This document shows positions 38,483-47,870 of a stretch of 64,000 nucleotides of DNA, piece by piece. Location: positions 62,001 to 126,000 of the forward strand of contig NZ_JABCQF010000007.1 in the NCBI RefSeq assembly GCF_015244705.1. Reading direction: 5' to 3'. Both the position numbers and the translations under genes were made by a program. The stretch comes from Gluconobacter potus (GTDB taxonomy: Bacteria > Pseudomonadota > Alphaproteobacteria > Acetobacterales > Acetobacteraceae). Each line of letters opens with the position of its first letter. Position 1 is the stretch's first letter. The notes under the pieces are model-generated. The model was not told the origin of the DNA, searched no databases, and saw only the letters and a program-made list of their open reading frames with translations.

Positions 38483-39256
38483 TCACCAGACGGTGAAGCC
38501 CGCATCCACATTCACGATGGCGCCGGTCATCAGGCTGGCTGCGTCGGACGCCAGGAACTGCACGACGGAAGCGACTTCATCGGGCTGGCCCACGCGGCCC
38601 ATCGGGGTTCCGGCGATCCAGGCGTCGTAGAGTTCCGGCTTTTCCATGCCGAAGCGGGTGAGCGTCGTTTCGATATAGGTGGGGGCAACGGCGTTGGCAC
38701 GAATGCCATGGGGAGCCCATTCTGCGGCCAGCGAGCGGATATACTGGTGAACGCCGGCTTTCGACGCATTATAGGCCGCCTGCTGCTGCGGGCGGTTGAC
38801 GATCAGGCCGGACATGGAGCCGATTGCGACAATGACGCCCTGTTTCTGTTCGAGCATGATGCGCCCGACGGCCTGACAGGAGCGGAACATGCCGTTCAGG
38901 TTGATATCGACCTGCTTGAGCCACTGACCATCCGTCATGTCCTCGGCCTTGACCTCGGAAATACAGATGCCGGCGCAGGCGACCAGGATATCCACGCGGC
39001 CTTCCTGTTCATGAACGCTGCGGACAGCGTTCTGCACACTTTCCGTATTCGTGACGTCCATGACGACGCTGCTGACATCATGGCCTTCCATGCGCAGGTC
39101 TTCCACGGCTTTTGTGGCCATGGCTTCATCGAGATCGGCGATGATGACGCGGGCGCCAGCCTCGGCCAGTGCGGTGACGCAGGCCAGGCCGATGTTCTGT
39201 GCGCCGCCGGTGACGATGGCGACGCGGTTATCGAGGCGGAGTTTTTCCATGTACAT
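38483..39256 (-). CDS. SDR family polyol dehydrogenase, D-arabitol/galactitol-dehydrogenase-like
   Basis: 257 residues. The cofactor motif is VTGGAQNIGLACV, followed by IIADLDEA, an Asp at the end of strand 2 that favours NAD. The active site has the Ser in IGSMSGLIVNRPQ and YNASK. The string GSMSGLIVNRPQ closely resembles galactitol dehydrogenase (GSMSGTIVNRPQ), a polyol-oxidising relative. The gene ends an operon of pentulose kinase plus a polyol ABC importer, so it probably oxidises an imported pentitol or hexitol (for example D-arabitol to xylulose) that the kinase then traps. Confidence 0.88.
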   Translation of the reverse strand: MYMEKLRLDNRVAIVTGGAQNIGLACVTALAEAGARVIIADLDEAMATKAVEDLRMEGHDVSSVVMDVTNTESVQNAVRSVHEQEGRVDILVACAGICISEVKAEDMTDGQWLKQVDINLNGMFRSCQAVGRIMLEQKQGVIVAIGSMSGLIVNRPQQQAAYNASKAGVHQYIRSLAAEWAPHGIRANAVAPTYIETTLTRFGMEKPELYDAWIAGTPMGRVGQPDEVASVVQFLASDAASLMTGAIVNVDAGFTVW

Positions 39257-39274
39257 GGGATGTGGTTCCTAAGA

Positions 39275-40378
39275 TCAGGCAGCGAGCGGGTGGCGGTGGC
39301 AGGCTTCTAAGGCCAGGCCGTCAGGGGCAAAAAGATGGCAGTTCTTTGGTGGAAGGGTCAGGCTGACGCGGGTTTCGACCTCCGTCAGGACTGCGCCATC
39401 CGTCTGGACGACGATGATTTCCCCGTCCGGCATGCGGACATGGACGAGCGTGATGGCCCCGAGGCGTTCGATGACTTCCACGACGCCGCTGTTGGGGCCG
39501 GAAGAGGCCAGTTCGACATGTTCGGGACGGATGCCGACCGTCACCTTTGTTCCGGGCAGCAGGCCCGGGGATGTGACGGGCACGTACAGGGTCGAGCCGT
39601 CGCGGAGCTGCACGCTGGAGCCTGCGGAATCTCCGCCCTGGAAAATGGCCGGGAAGAAGTTCATGGGCGGCGAGCCGATGAAGCGGGCCACAAACAGGTT
39701 GCGGGGGTGGTGGTACAGTTCGAGTGGGGAGCCGATCTGTTCGACCACGCCTTTCTGCAGAACGACGATCTTGTCCGCCATGGTCATGGCTTCGACCTGG
39801 TCATGTGTCACATAGATCGTGGTGGCGCCGAGCTTGCGGTGCAGGGCGGAGAGCTCCACGCGCATCTGGCCGCGCAGGGCGGCATCGAGGTTCGAGAGCG
39901 GCTCGTCGAACAGGAAGACTTTCGGGTTGCGGACGATGGCGCGACCGATGGCGACGCGCTGCCGCTGGCCGCCGGAGAGCTGTCCGGGTTTGTGGTGCAG
40001 ATAGGGCTCGAGCTGAAGCGTGCGGGCGACGTGCTCGATCTTCTCGCGGCGCTCGGCCTCCGGCATTCCGGCCAGTTTGAGGCCGAACTCCATGTTTTTG
40101 TAGACGTCCATGTGCGGGTAGAGCGCGTAGGACTGAAAGACCATCGCCAGACCGCGCTTGCCGGGTTCCACGTCATTTACGCGCTGTCCGTCGATCAGGA
40201 GATCGCCGGATGTGATGTCCTCAAGGCCCGCGATCATGCGCAGGAGCGTGGATTTTCCGCAGCCTGACGGGCCGACGAAAACCACGAATTCGCGCTCTTC
40301 GATCGAGAGGGAAATCCCCTTGATGATTTCTTCCGTAAGGTAGGTCTTGTGGAGGTTCTTGAGTTCGACAGTCGCCAT
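39275..40378 (-). CDS. polyol/sugar ABC transporter ATP-binding protein (SmoK/UgpC-like)
   Basis: 367 residues. Walker A GPSGCGKSTLLR near residues 37-48, signature LSGGQRQRVAIGRAIVR, Walker B VFLFDEPLSNLDA and the switch His in YVTHDQVEAMTMADK. The C-terminal third is the OB-fold regulatory domain of CUT1 importers (VGIRPEHVE). It powers the two permeases encoded directly upstream. The gap to the preceding permease gene is 53 bases. Confidence 0.93.
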   Translation of the reverse strand: MATVELKNLHKTYLTEEIIKGISLSIEEREFVVFVGPSGCGKSTLLRMIAGLEDITSGDLLIDGQRVNDVEPGKRGLAMVFQSYALYPHMDVYKNMEFGLKLAGMPEAERREKIEHVARTLQLEPYLHHKPGQLSGGQRQRVAIGRAIVRNPKVFLFDEPLSNLDAALRGQMRVELSALHRKLGATTIYVTHDQVEAMTMADKIVVLQKGVVEQIGSPLELYHHPRNLFVARFIGSPPMNFFPAIFQGGDSAGSSVQLRDGSTLYVPVTSPGLLPGTKVTVGIRPEHVELASSGPNSGVVEVIERLGAITLVHVRMPDGEIIVVQTDGAVLTEVETRVSLTLPPKNCHLFAPDGLALEACHRHPLAA

Positions 40379-40431
40379 GGGTCAGGCCCCGTTTATGCAG
40401 GAAAGTTGAGTGGAGTGAGCCGGGGTCCGCA

Positions 40432-41259
40432 TCACTTGACGGCTCCGAAAGTCAGGCCGCGGACGAGCTGTTTCTGGCTGATCCAGCCGAAAACGAGGAT
40501 CGGTGCCACGGCGAGGGTGGAGGCTGCGGACAGTTTTCCGAAGAATAGTCCTTCCGGTGATGAGAAGGATGCGATGAACGCTGTCAGGGGGGCTGCGTGC
40601 GAGGAGGTCAGGTTCAGGGACCAGAAGGCTTCGTTCCAGCACAGGATGAGCGACAGCAGGGCCGTGGATGCGATGCCAGGCAGGGCGAGCGGCAGCAGGA
40701 CCATCGTCATTTCCTGCCAGCGCGTGGCGCCATCCATCCGGCCCGCTTCCAGAATGGGGGCAGGGACTTCGCGAAAGAACGTGTAGAGCATCCAGACGAT
40801 GATCGGCAGGTTCGTGAGCATGTCCACGATGGCCAGACCGGTGCAGGTGTCGAGCAGATGCGTGTTGCGGGCCAGCAGGTAGATCGGGACCAGCACGCCG
40901 ACAGGCGGCAGCATCCGGGTGGAGAGCATCCACAGCAGGGTCCCGCGTGTGCGTTTTGAGGGCAGGAACGCCATCGAATAGGCCGCCGGGACGGCAAGGG
41001 CGATGGCAATGGCTGTGGCCCCGACCGAGACGATCACCGTATTGAGCGCGAAATGCCAGTAGCTGGCACGTTCGAACACTTCGCCGTAGCTGCTCAGCGT
41101 TGGCATGAAGAACAGCTTCGGGGGGGTGGAAATCGCCTGAACCTCGCTCTTGAAGCTCGTCAGGATCATCCAGAAGATCGGGAAGAACAGCCAGAGCGCG
41201 ATGCCCCAGCCGAGGACGGTGACGCCGATCCGGGTGCTGGTTTTGGTCTTGAGCGCCAC
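40432..41259 (-). CDS. polyol ABC transporter permease (SmoG/MalG-like)
   Basis: 275 residues with six membrane helices. The ATPase-docking EAA loop reads PAPILEAGRMDGATRWQEMTMVLLPLALPGI near residues 185-215, and the C-terminus is the MalG-type GLTFGAVK. It pairs with the second permease in the CUT1-type importer. The gene lies one base after the stop of its partner. Confidence 0.93.
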   Translation of the reverse strand: MALKTKTSTRIGVTVLGWGIALWLFFPIFWMILTSFKSEVQAISTPPKLFFMPTLSSYGEVFERASYWHFALNTVIVSVGATAIAIALAVPAAYSMAFLPSKRTRGTLLWMLSTRMLPPVGVLVPIYLLARNTHLLDTCTGLAIVDMLTNLPIIVWMLYTFFREVPAPILEAGRMDGATRWQEMTMVLLPLALPGIASTALLSLILCWNEAFWSLNLTSSHAAPLTAFIASFSSPEGLFFGKLSAASTLAVAPILVFGWISQKQLVRGLTFGAVK

Positions 41260-41260
41260 G

Positions 41261-42184
41261 TCAGGCCTCCAGATTGCGGGCTACGGCGCGCACCAGAAAG
41301 ATCGCGACGATATTGGCGATGATGATCGCGACCACACCACCAGCCGAGGCGCCACCCACGTCGAACTGGAGCAGGGCGCGTGAATAGATCAGATAGGCCA
41401 GATTGGTGGAGGCCACGCCGGGACCGCCGGCAGTCGTGACGGAGATTTCCGCGAAGATCGTCAGCAGGTAGATCGTCTCGATCATGACGACGACGCTGAT
41501 GGCGCGGCCCAGATGCGGCAGGATGATGTAACGGAAACGGGCGATCGGGCCGGCGCCGTCCATCCGGGCGGCTTCACGCTGTTCACCGTCAAGCGACTGC
41601 ACGGCCGTCAGCAGGATGAGGACCGCGAAAGGCAGCCATTCCCAGGCGACGATCATCATGACGGTCAGGAGCGGGAACCGCGCCAGCCAGTCGATCGGCG
41701 TGAGACCCACAGCCCGCATCATGGCGGAATAGACGCCATAGATCGGGTGCAGCATCAGGTTCTTCCACAGCAGTGCCGAGACCGTGGGCATGATGAAGAA
41801 TGGCGAGATGACCATGATGCGGGCAATGCCGCGGCCGAAGAACTCCTGATCGTACAGAACGGCCAGCAGGGTGCCGCCGCCGACGCTGATAATCAGGACG
41901 CCCGCAACCAGTACGAACGTGTTCAGCAGCGAATGCAGGAAATCGGGATCGGTCAGCAGATACCAGTAATTGTCGATCCCCGCGAAGCCGTGCAGCGTGG
42001 GGTCAACGAGGTTGTAGTTCTGCACCGAGTACCACAGCGTCATGACGAGTGGGACGATCGACCACACCAGAAGAAGCAGGACGGACGGGGAAAGGAGCAG
42101 GAGACCTGTCCTTTTCCCGCGTGCCTTCGTCTGGTTCAGGGCAGTCGCTCCGGCGGGCGGGCTGTGTTCGAGTACGGCCTGCAT
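41261..42184 (-). CDS. polyol ABC transporter permease (SmoF/MalF-like)
   Basis: 307 residues, six to seven helices. The EAA loop reads QSLDGEQREAARMDGAGPIARFRYIILPHL near residues 200-228. The first helix is LLLLSPSVLLLLVWSIVPLVMTLWYSVQNYNL, a MalF-type start. Forms the membrane channel with the downstream permease. The binding-protein gene precedes it by 27 bases. Confidence 0.93.
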   Translation of the reverse strand: MQAVLEHSPPAGATALNQTKARGKRTGLLLLSPSVLLLLVWSIVPLVMTLWYSVQNYNLVDPTLHGFAGIDNYWYLLTDPDFLHSLLNTFVLVAGVLIISVGGGTLLAVLYDQEFFGRGIARIMVISPFFIMPTVSALLWKNLMLHPIYGVYSAMMRAVGLTPIDWLARFPLLTVMMIVAWEWLPFAVLILLTAVQSLDGEQREAARMDGAGPIARFRYIILPHLGRAISVVVMIETIYLLTIFAEISVTTAGGPGVASTNLAYLIYSRALLQFDVGGASAGGVVAIIIANIVAIFLVRAVARNLEA

Positions 42185-42211
42185 GGTATTCTTAACCTTG
42201 ATCGGGCGGCG

Positions 42212-43540
42212 TTATCGCGCGCGGCCGGACTGGCGGAGCGCGCGGGTGATCGAAGCCTGGGCGGAGGTCAGGGCCTGATCGACGGTCATCTGATCGGACA
42301 GGGTCGCGGCAACGGTCTGGCCGACCTGCGTGCCGATGGCCTGGAATTCCGGGATGCCGACGAACTGCGCACCGGTATAGGGACGCGGCTGGGCGGTTGG
42401 GCCATTCGGATCAGCCGTCTTGATCGCGTTCAGCACGAAGGACGCGAAGGGGGCAGCCTTGACGTATTCCGGCGCGGCATAGGTGGAGGCGCGGGTTCCG
42501 GCCGGAACAGCGACCCAGCCTTTCTGTGCGGCGACCAGTTTCACGTAATCCTTGGACGTGGCCCATGTGATGAAGGTCTGGGCATCCGCGCTCTGATGGG
42601 AACTGACGGGGACGGCGAGGCTCCAGCTCCACAGCCAGGTCGGGCCTTTGCCATAAGGGCCTTTGGGGGAGGGTGCGAAACCGACTTTGTCCGCAACCTG
42701 CGACTGCTTGGGATCGAACAGCAGCCCGCCTGCGACGGTGGAATCAATCCAGATGCCGCAATGGCCGCTGGCGAACAGGGCCAGATTTTCGTTGAAGCCG
42801 TTGGAAGTCGCGCCCGGAGGACCGTCAGCTTTCAGTGCCGAGACGTACCAGTTCAGGGTCGCTTTCCAGGCATCGGACGTCATGGTCGGCTTCCAGGACA
42901 TGTCAAACCACTGAGCGCCGAACGTGTTGGCGAGCGACGAGATATACGCCATGTTCTCGCCCCAGCCTGGCTTGCCACGCAGGCAGATGCCGTAGACCTG
43001 ATTGCCCTTGTCCGTGATCTTGTCGGCGAACTGGCGGATCTGATTGTAGGTGGGCGTGTCCGGCATCGTCAGACCGGCTTTCTGGAACAGGTCCTTGCGG
43101 TAATAGGTCATGACGCTTTCGGCGTAGAACGGCAGGGCATAGAGCTTGCCATCCGCCGTCAGGCTGTCGCGGACGGAAGGCAGGATGTCGTTCACGTCAT
43201 AGGCGGCGTCCGGCTTGATTTCGGTAAGCCAGCCCTGTTTGGCCCAGATCGGCACTTCGTAGTTGCCGATGGTCACGACGTCGAACTGGCCGGTTTTCAT
43301 GGCGATATCGGTCGTGACGCGCTGACGCAGGACGTTTTCTTCCAGCGTGACCCAGTTCAGGTGAATGTCCGGATGGGCCTTCTCAAACTCCTGGGAAAGC
43401 TGCCGCATGACGATCATGTCGCCGTTGTTGACGGTGGCGATCGTCAGGGTTCCGGCTGCCCCGGCACTGGACAGGGCGGAGCCCGTGAGCAGAAGGGCGA
43501 GAGTGCAGATGGCGGTGCGTGTGGCTTTGAGACGGGACAT
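42212..43540 (-). CDS. polyol ABC transporter substrate-binding protein (SmoE-like)
   Basis: 442 residues with a Sec signal peptide (TAICTLALLLTGSALSSAGAAG, cleavage near residue 29). The mature protein is a cluster-1 extracellular solute-binding protein: LTIATVNNGDMIVMRQLSQEFEK at the start, then LYALPFYAESVMTYYRKDLF and NENLALFASGHCGIWIDSTVAGG. It resembles the mannitol/sorbitol-binding proteins (SmoE, MtlE) in these strings. It captures a sugar alcohol in the periplasm for the permeases downstream. Confidence 0.93.
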   Translation of the reverse strand: MSRLKATRTAICTLALLLTGSALSSAGAAGTLTIATVNNGDMIVMRQLSQEFEKAHPDIHLNWVTLEENVLRQRVTTDIAMKTGQFDVVTIGNYEVPIWAKQGWLTEIKPDAAYDVNDILPSVRDSLTADGKLYALPFYAESVMTYYRKDLFQKAGLTMPDTPTYNQIRQFADKITDKGNQVYGICLRGKPGWGENMAYISSLANTFGAQWFDMSWKPTMTSDAWKATLNWYVSALKADGPPGATSNGFNENLALFASGHCGIWIDSTVAGGLLFDPKQSQVADKVGFAPSPKGPYGKGPTWLWSWSLAVPVSSHQSADAQTFITWATSKDYVKLVAAQKGWVAVPAGTRASTYAAPEYVKAAPFASFVLNAIKTADPNGPTAQPRPYTGAQFVGIPEFQAIGTQVGQTVAATLSDQMTVDQALTSAQASITRALRQSGRAR

Positions 43541-43617
43541 GGAGATCGGCCTCTGGAAAGGGATGGTGATGCGTTTCGGTGGGCGGGAATGGCAGAACGG
43601 GTCGGACGGTTGGGCCG

Positions 43618-45264
43618 TCAGGCGGTGTTCTCCTTTTCCAGAACGTCACGCATCTGCTGACGCCAGGTGAGCTGCTGCGAGAGCATGTCGTGCGTGATGC
43701 TGCGCTTGGCGGCGTGATACGCAGCGAGGCGCGGGTCGGGGACGATCTTGTCTCCCGCGTGGCTCATCTGCGCCATGGCCTGTCGCAGATCGGTATATGT
43801 TCCGCTCGCGACAGCGCCCAGGATGGCGGCGCCTAGCAGGACGGAATCCGGCTCCGCGGGGAGCAGGATGCGGCATCCGGTAGCGTTGGCATGTTCGCGC
43901 AGGAAGACGGGGTTCTTAGTGCTGCCACCGGTCGCGAAAATCGTGTCGATCCGGTAGCCCTGCGCGTTGAGGGCCTCGATAATGTCCTTCGTGCCGTAGG
44001 CAAGGCCCTGTAAGGTGGCGAGGTACAATCGTGCCAGATCATCGACCGTGTCGGACAATCTGAGGCCACTGATCATGCCGGTCAGGTCAGGATCGGCATG
44101 GGGGGAACGGTTTCCATGGAAATCCGGAAGCACGTGCAGGTCGGCCGTGATCGTCCCCGGCAGGCTGCCGCGTTCCAGAGATTCGATCCGTGTGTTCAGA
44201 AGGGCGTAGACGCTGGTTTCCGTGTCTTTGGCTTCCTGTCTGAGGACGGAGCCAAAGGTATGGCTGGAAATAACGAAGTCGATCAGCGCGCCCGTAGCGG
44301 ACTGGCCTGCTTCGTTCAGCCACATCTCAGGGACCATGGCGTTCCAGTAGGGGCCCCAGACACCGGGCACGAAACGCGCGTCTTTCGACACGGCCATGTG
44401 ACAGCTCGACGTCCCGCAGATCAGCGATATTGAGCGCTCAAGTTGATCGTCCGAGAGAGAGCCTTCGGTGTTCAACCCGAACAGACCGATGCCACCGGCA
44501 TGGGCGTCAATGGCGGAAACACCCACGGGGATACCAGGTGGCAGTCCCATTTCCGCAGCCGCTTGAGCGTTCAAGCCGCCATCGACAAGACCGCCGAGGG
44601 CGCGAATGTCGTTCCCTATGCGGCTGAAGCCGTTGCGTGCGAGGTCTTCAAGTCCAATGGACTGGAAATATCCTTCGTCCCAGCGGTTTTCGTGAGCGAG
44701 ATAGGTCCATTTGCAGGCTGTCGAACAGGCGGAACGTGACAGCGAACCTGTGGCCCGCCATGTCAGGAAATCTGGGAGATCGAAGAAATGGGCTGCCTGC
44801 TCATAGATTTTCGGAAGATGGCGCTTCAGCCAGAGCAGCTTCGGCGTTTCCATTTCCGGGGAAATCGTTCCGCCGACATAGCGCAGCACGTCCTGGTCAC
44901 TGCTGTTGATTTCGCGCGTTTCTTCAAGGGCGCGGTGGTCCGCCCAGAGAATGATATCCTGTCCCGGTGCGCCGTCGGGATCTACCGAGAGACCCTGACC
45001 ATCGCCGCCAACGACGACGAGGGAACAGGTCGCATCGAAACCGATGCCAATGACCTGTCCGGGTTCGTCAAGCATTTCCAGAGCGCTGCGGGTCGCCTCG
45101 CAGATGGCAGTCCAGATATCCTGCGAGGATTGCTGGGCATAACCGGGACGCGGCGTCCATGTCTGGATCGGCCGGACGCATGAGGCCTTTTTGTCTCCCT
45201 CAAGTGTGAAGAGACCCGCCCGGGCACTGCCTGTTCCAACATCAATTCCCAGAACCAGATCCAT
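43618..45264 (-). CDS. FGGY-family pentulose kinase (D-ribulokinase-like)
   Basis: 548 residues from the ATG at 45264 (MDLVLGIDVGTGSARAGLFT); the ORF to 45303 adds 13 unlikely residues. The ATPase-fold phosphate loops are GIDVGTGSARAG at the start and FATGGSTKNPVFLREHANATG near residue 440. IGIGFDATCSLVV and PKLLWLKRHLP suit the FGGY pentulose-kinase group (ribulokinase-like) more than glycerol kinase. It phosphorylates a ketopentose such as ribulose or xylulose. First gene of the operon kinase-SmoEFGK-dehydrogenase, so the pathway is uptake, oxidation, phosphorylation. Confidence 0.9.
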   Translation of the reverse strand: MDLVLGIDVGTGSARAGLFTLEGDKKASCVRPIQTWTPRPGYAQQSSQDIWTAICEATRSALEMLDEPGQVIGIGFDATCSLVVVGGDGQGLSVDPDGAPGQDIILWADHRALEETREINSSDQDVLRYVGGTISPEMETPKLLWLKRHLPKIYEQAAHFFDLPDFLTWRATGSLSRSACSTACKWTYLAHENRWDEGYFQSIGLEDLARNGFSRIGNDIRALGGLVDGGLNAQAAAEMGLPPGIPVGVSAIDAHAGGIGLFGLNTEGSLSDDQLERSISLICGTSSCHMAVSKDARFVPGVWGPYWNAMVPEMWLNEAGQSATGALIDFVISSHTFGSVLRQEAKDTETSVYALLNTRIESLERGSLPGTITADLHVLPDFHGNRSPHADPDLTGMISGLRLSDTVDDLARLYLATLQGLAYGTKDIIEALNAQGYRIDTIFATGGSTKNPVFLREHANATGCRILLPAEPDSVLLGAAILGAVASGTYTDLRQAMAQMSHAGDKIVPDPRLAAYHAAKRSITHDMLSQQLTWRQQMRDVLEKENTA

Positions 45265-45341
45265 AGAATCACACCCAGATCTCAAAAAATACAGACAGGA
45301 CATGAGAGAAAAACACGCCCTGATTCAGCCTAACGTTTGTT

Positions 45342-45358
45342 TGTGATAGAATATCACA
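45342..45358. promoter_or_regulatory. 17-bp palindromic operator candidate between the polyol operon and gno
   Basis: TGTGATA-GAA-TATCACA is a perfect 7-bp inverted repeat with a 3-base centre. It lies 78 bases upstream of the kinase start in an AT-rich 285-base divergent region shared with gno. The half sites look like a CRP/FNR or GntR/DeoR-type site, but the inner TGTGA-N7-TCACA spacing is one base wider than a CRP site. Confidence 0.55.
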
Positions 45359-45549
45359 TTATATCGGCACAAAATACCGTAATTTGTGTTACATATAACT
45401 TTCAGACTGTCCAGAAGGGGGATGGAAATTTTTTCTGATAAAAGTTTATTGACGATGTGAGAGCACGTGGTGCGCACGCGGACTTGTGGATCCCAGGCGG
45501 GTTCAGGCTGCTAGGAAGAGCAGAACCGTGATTTCGAAGGCTGACCGAT

Positions 45550-46320
45550 ATGTCCCATCCCGATCTTTTTTCACTCTCCGGTTCGCGCGCCCTTGTGACA
45601 GGTGCGTCACGGGGAATTGGCCTGACTCTCGCAAAGGGGCTGGCGCGTTACGGGGCGGAAGTCGTCCTGAATGGCCGAGACGCTGAAAGTCTGAAGGCCG
45701 CGCAGTCCGAATTGGAGGCAGAAGGGTTAAAAGCCAGTACGGCGGTTTTCGACGTGACGGATCAGGATGCGGTGATTGAGGGGGTCGCGGCGATTGAGCA
45801 GCGTAGGGGGCCGATCGATATCCTGATCAATAATGCCGGGATACAGCGCCGCGCACCTTTGGAGGAATTTCAGCGCAAGGACTGGGATGATCTGATGTCA
45901 ACCAATGTCAACGCGGTTTTCTTCGTCGGGCAGGCGGTGGCGCGGCACATGATTCCGCGCGGACGGGGCAAGATCGTCAATATCTGTTCCGTCCAGAGTG
46001 AGCTCGCCCGCCCGGGAATTGCGCCCTATACGGCGAGCAAGGGAGCGGTCAAAAACCTAACAAAAGGCATGGCGACGGACTGGGCCAGGCACGGGCTTCA
46101 GATCAACGGGTTGGCGCCAGGATATTTTGCCACGGAAATGAATGAAAAGCTCGTGGCGGATGCAGAGTTCACGGATTGGCTGTGCAAACGCACGCCGGCA
46201 GGGCGATGGGGACGGGTCGAGGAACTGGTCGGGGCAGCAGTCTTCCTGTCTTCCACGGCTTCAAGCTTCGTTAACGGACAGGTGCTGATGGTTGATGGCG
46301 GGATTACCGTATCGTTGTAG
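45550..46320 (+). CDS. gno: gluconate 5-dehydrogenase
   Basis: 256 residues, SDR family. Cofactor motif VTGASRGIGLTLAKGLARYG with the NADP-favouring NGRDAES after strand 2, NNAGIQRRAPLEEF, NICSVQSELARPGIAPYTASKG with catalytic Ser, Tyr and Lys, and the end GQVLMVDGGITVSL. These residues agree closely with the Gluconobacter oxydans cytoplasmic enzyme I remember (Gno), which interconverts gluconate and 5-ketogluconate with NADP. The gluconate permease gene follows after 130 bases. The gene is divergent from the polyol operon. Confidence 0.95.
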   Translation: MSHPDLFSLSGSRALVTGASRGIGLTLAKGLARYGAEVVLNGRDAESLKAAQSELEAEGLKASTAVFDVTDQDAVIEGVAAIEQRRGPIDILINNAGIQRRAPLEEFQRKDWDDLMSTNVNAVFFVGQAVARHMIPRGRGKIVNICSVQSELARPGIAPYTASKGAVKNLTKGMATDWARHGLQINGLAPGYFATEMNEKLVADAEFTDWLCKRTPAGRWGRVEELVGAAVFLSSTASSFVNGQVLMVDGGITVSL

Positions 46321-46450
46321 TCTTTCTGCGGCTGACTCTGTTTCAATTTATCAGAACTGTGTTAGGGGCACTGTCTATCGGGTTTGTGATGGAATGGTTT
46401 TCGTTAAGATGGCCTCTTCTGTCGGGATGCCACAGGAAAGTTGACACCGG

Positions 46451-47794
46451 ATGAACTCCATCTTTGCCATCTCGCTTGCGACTGCGGCCATTGCGGCGGT
46501 TGTCATCCTTATTGCCCGTTTCCGGATCAATCCGTTCATCGTCCTCTTTTCGATCTCGATCCTGCTGGCCCTTATTGCTGGCATGCCTGCTGACAAGGTG
46601 GTGGGGTCGTTCGAGGCGGGGGCAGGACATGTGCTGGGGCATGTCGGAACTGTCATTGCGCTTGGCACCATGCTTGGGAAAATGCTGGCGGAGTCCGGTG
46701 GCGCCGATCGTATCGTCCTGACGATCTCGACCCTTTCGGGCCGTCGGCATGTCGACTGGGCCATGATGCTGATCGGCCTTCTGGTCGGCCTTCCCGTATT
46801 TTTCGAAGTCGGCTTTGTGCTTCTGATTCCGCTGGCGTTTGTTCTGGCGGATCGGACGCAGACGCCTTTACTGCGTGTCGCTCTTCCCATGGGGGCTGCG
46901 CTGTCCATCACGCATGCCCTTATTCCCCCGCATCCGGCTGCGCTTCTGGCGCTGAGCGCCTATCATGCGGATATCGGGAAGACCATTCTGCTTGGCATTG
47001 CGATTGGAACGCCGATTGCGGTGATTGCCGGGCCAGTCTTCGGGCGGTTTGCTTCAGCAAGAGTAATCCCCGAAGGGGTCAATCCGCTGGCGAAGCAATT
47101 CGTGAGCAGCAAGCCGCCGGAAGATCTTCCGGGGTTTGGCATCACGGTCTTCACAGTGCTGTCTCCCGTGATCCTGATGCTGGCCGGTTCAATGGCAGAT
47201 CGCGTTGCCGCGCCTCATACAACCTTCAGTAATATTCTGCATTTCATTGGTAATACGGATATCGCTCTTCTGCTGGCGACGGTCCTGTCATTTTATGTCC
47301 TGGGTCACGCACGGGGTTTTTCGCGAGAGACCGTTCTGCGATTTACAAATGAGTGCCTGGGGCCGACCGCCCTGATCATGCTCCTCTTAGGGGCAGGGGG
47401 TGGTTTCGGGCGTGTTCTCGTGGATAGCGGAGTTTCACGATCCATCACGGATACGGCACTTGGCGCTCATGTCCCTCTGCTGGTTCTGGCCTGGATGCTC
47501 GCTGCCATTGTGCGTGTTGCGTGTGGCTCTTCAACCGTTGCGATGGCAACGGCATCAGGGATTGTAGCACCCATTCTTGCGCGTTCAACGGGCGTTTCGG
47601 CTGAGTTAATGGTCCTGGTGACGGGAGCAGGTTCGGTCGCTTTCGGGCCAATGAACGACGCGGGATTCTGGCAGTTGAAGGAATATCTCGGCCTGACGGT
47701 TCCGCAGACTCTCAAGACGTGGTCCGTTCTGGAAACACTGATCGCAGTCTGCGGCCTCGTCTTCTGCATGATTGCTTCGATATTCGTTCATTAA
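46451..47794 (+). CDS. gntP: gluconate:H+ symporter, GntP family
   Basis: 447 residues with 12 or more membrane helices. GntP-family strings: FRINPFIVLFSISILLALIAGMP, GLPVFFEVGFVLLIPLAFVLA, THALIPPHPAALLALSAY, and GSSTVAMATASGIVAPIL. It imports gluconate that periplasmic glucose oxidation has made. Placed behind gno, it links uptake to gluconate/5-ketogluconate interconversion. The symbol follows the family; gntT or gntU are other names in use. Confidence 0.93.
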   Translation: MNSIFAISLATAAIAAVVILIARFRINPFIVLFSISILLALIAGMPADKVVGSFEAGAGHVLGHVGTVIALGTMLGKMLAESGGADRIVLTISTLSGRRHVDWAMMLIGLLVGLPVFFEVGFVLLIPLAFVLADRTQTPLLRVALPMGAALSITHALIPPHPAALLALSAYHADIGKTILLGIAIGTPIAVIAGPVFGRFASARVIPEGVNPLAKQFVSSKPPEDLPGFGITVFTVLSPVILMLAGSMADRVAAPHTTFSNILHFIGNTDIALLLATVLSFYVLGHARGFSRETVLRFTNECLGPTALIMLLLGAGGGFGRVLVDSGVSRSITDTALGAHVPLLVLAWMLAAIVRVACGSSTVAMATASGIVAPILARSTGVSAELMVLVTGAGSVAFGPMNDAGFWQLKEYLGLTVPQTLKTWSVLETLIAVCGLVFCMIASIFVH

Positions 47795-47870
47795 GTTCTC
47801 CCGCCCTGTTCGGGCTATCAAACTGATGGACGGATCAGCATGTTGTTTTGCTTCAGACCGGAGCGAGACT

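Noticed and set aside
41513-43660. A 715-residue open frame on the plus strand.
   Set aside because: It lies exactly opposite the permease and binding-protein genes of the polyol transporter, has Arg/Gly/Asp-biased shadow composition and no domain.
45342-45358. CRP/cAMP binding site.
   Set aside because: The TGTGA and TCACA half-sites are 7 rather than 6 bases apart, so I list it only as a generic operator.
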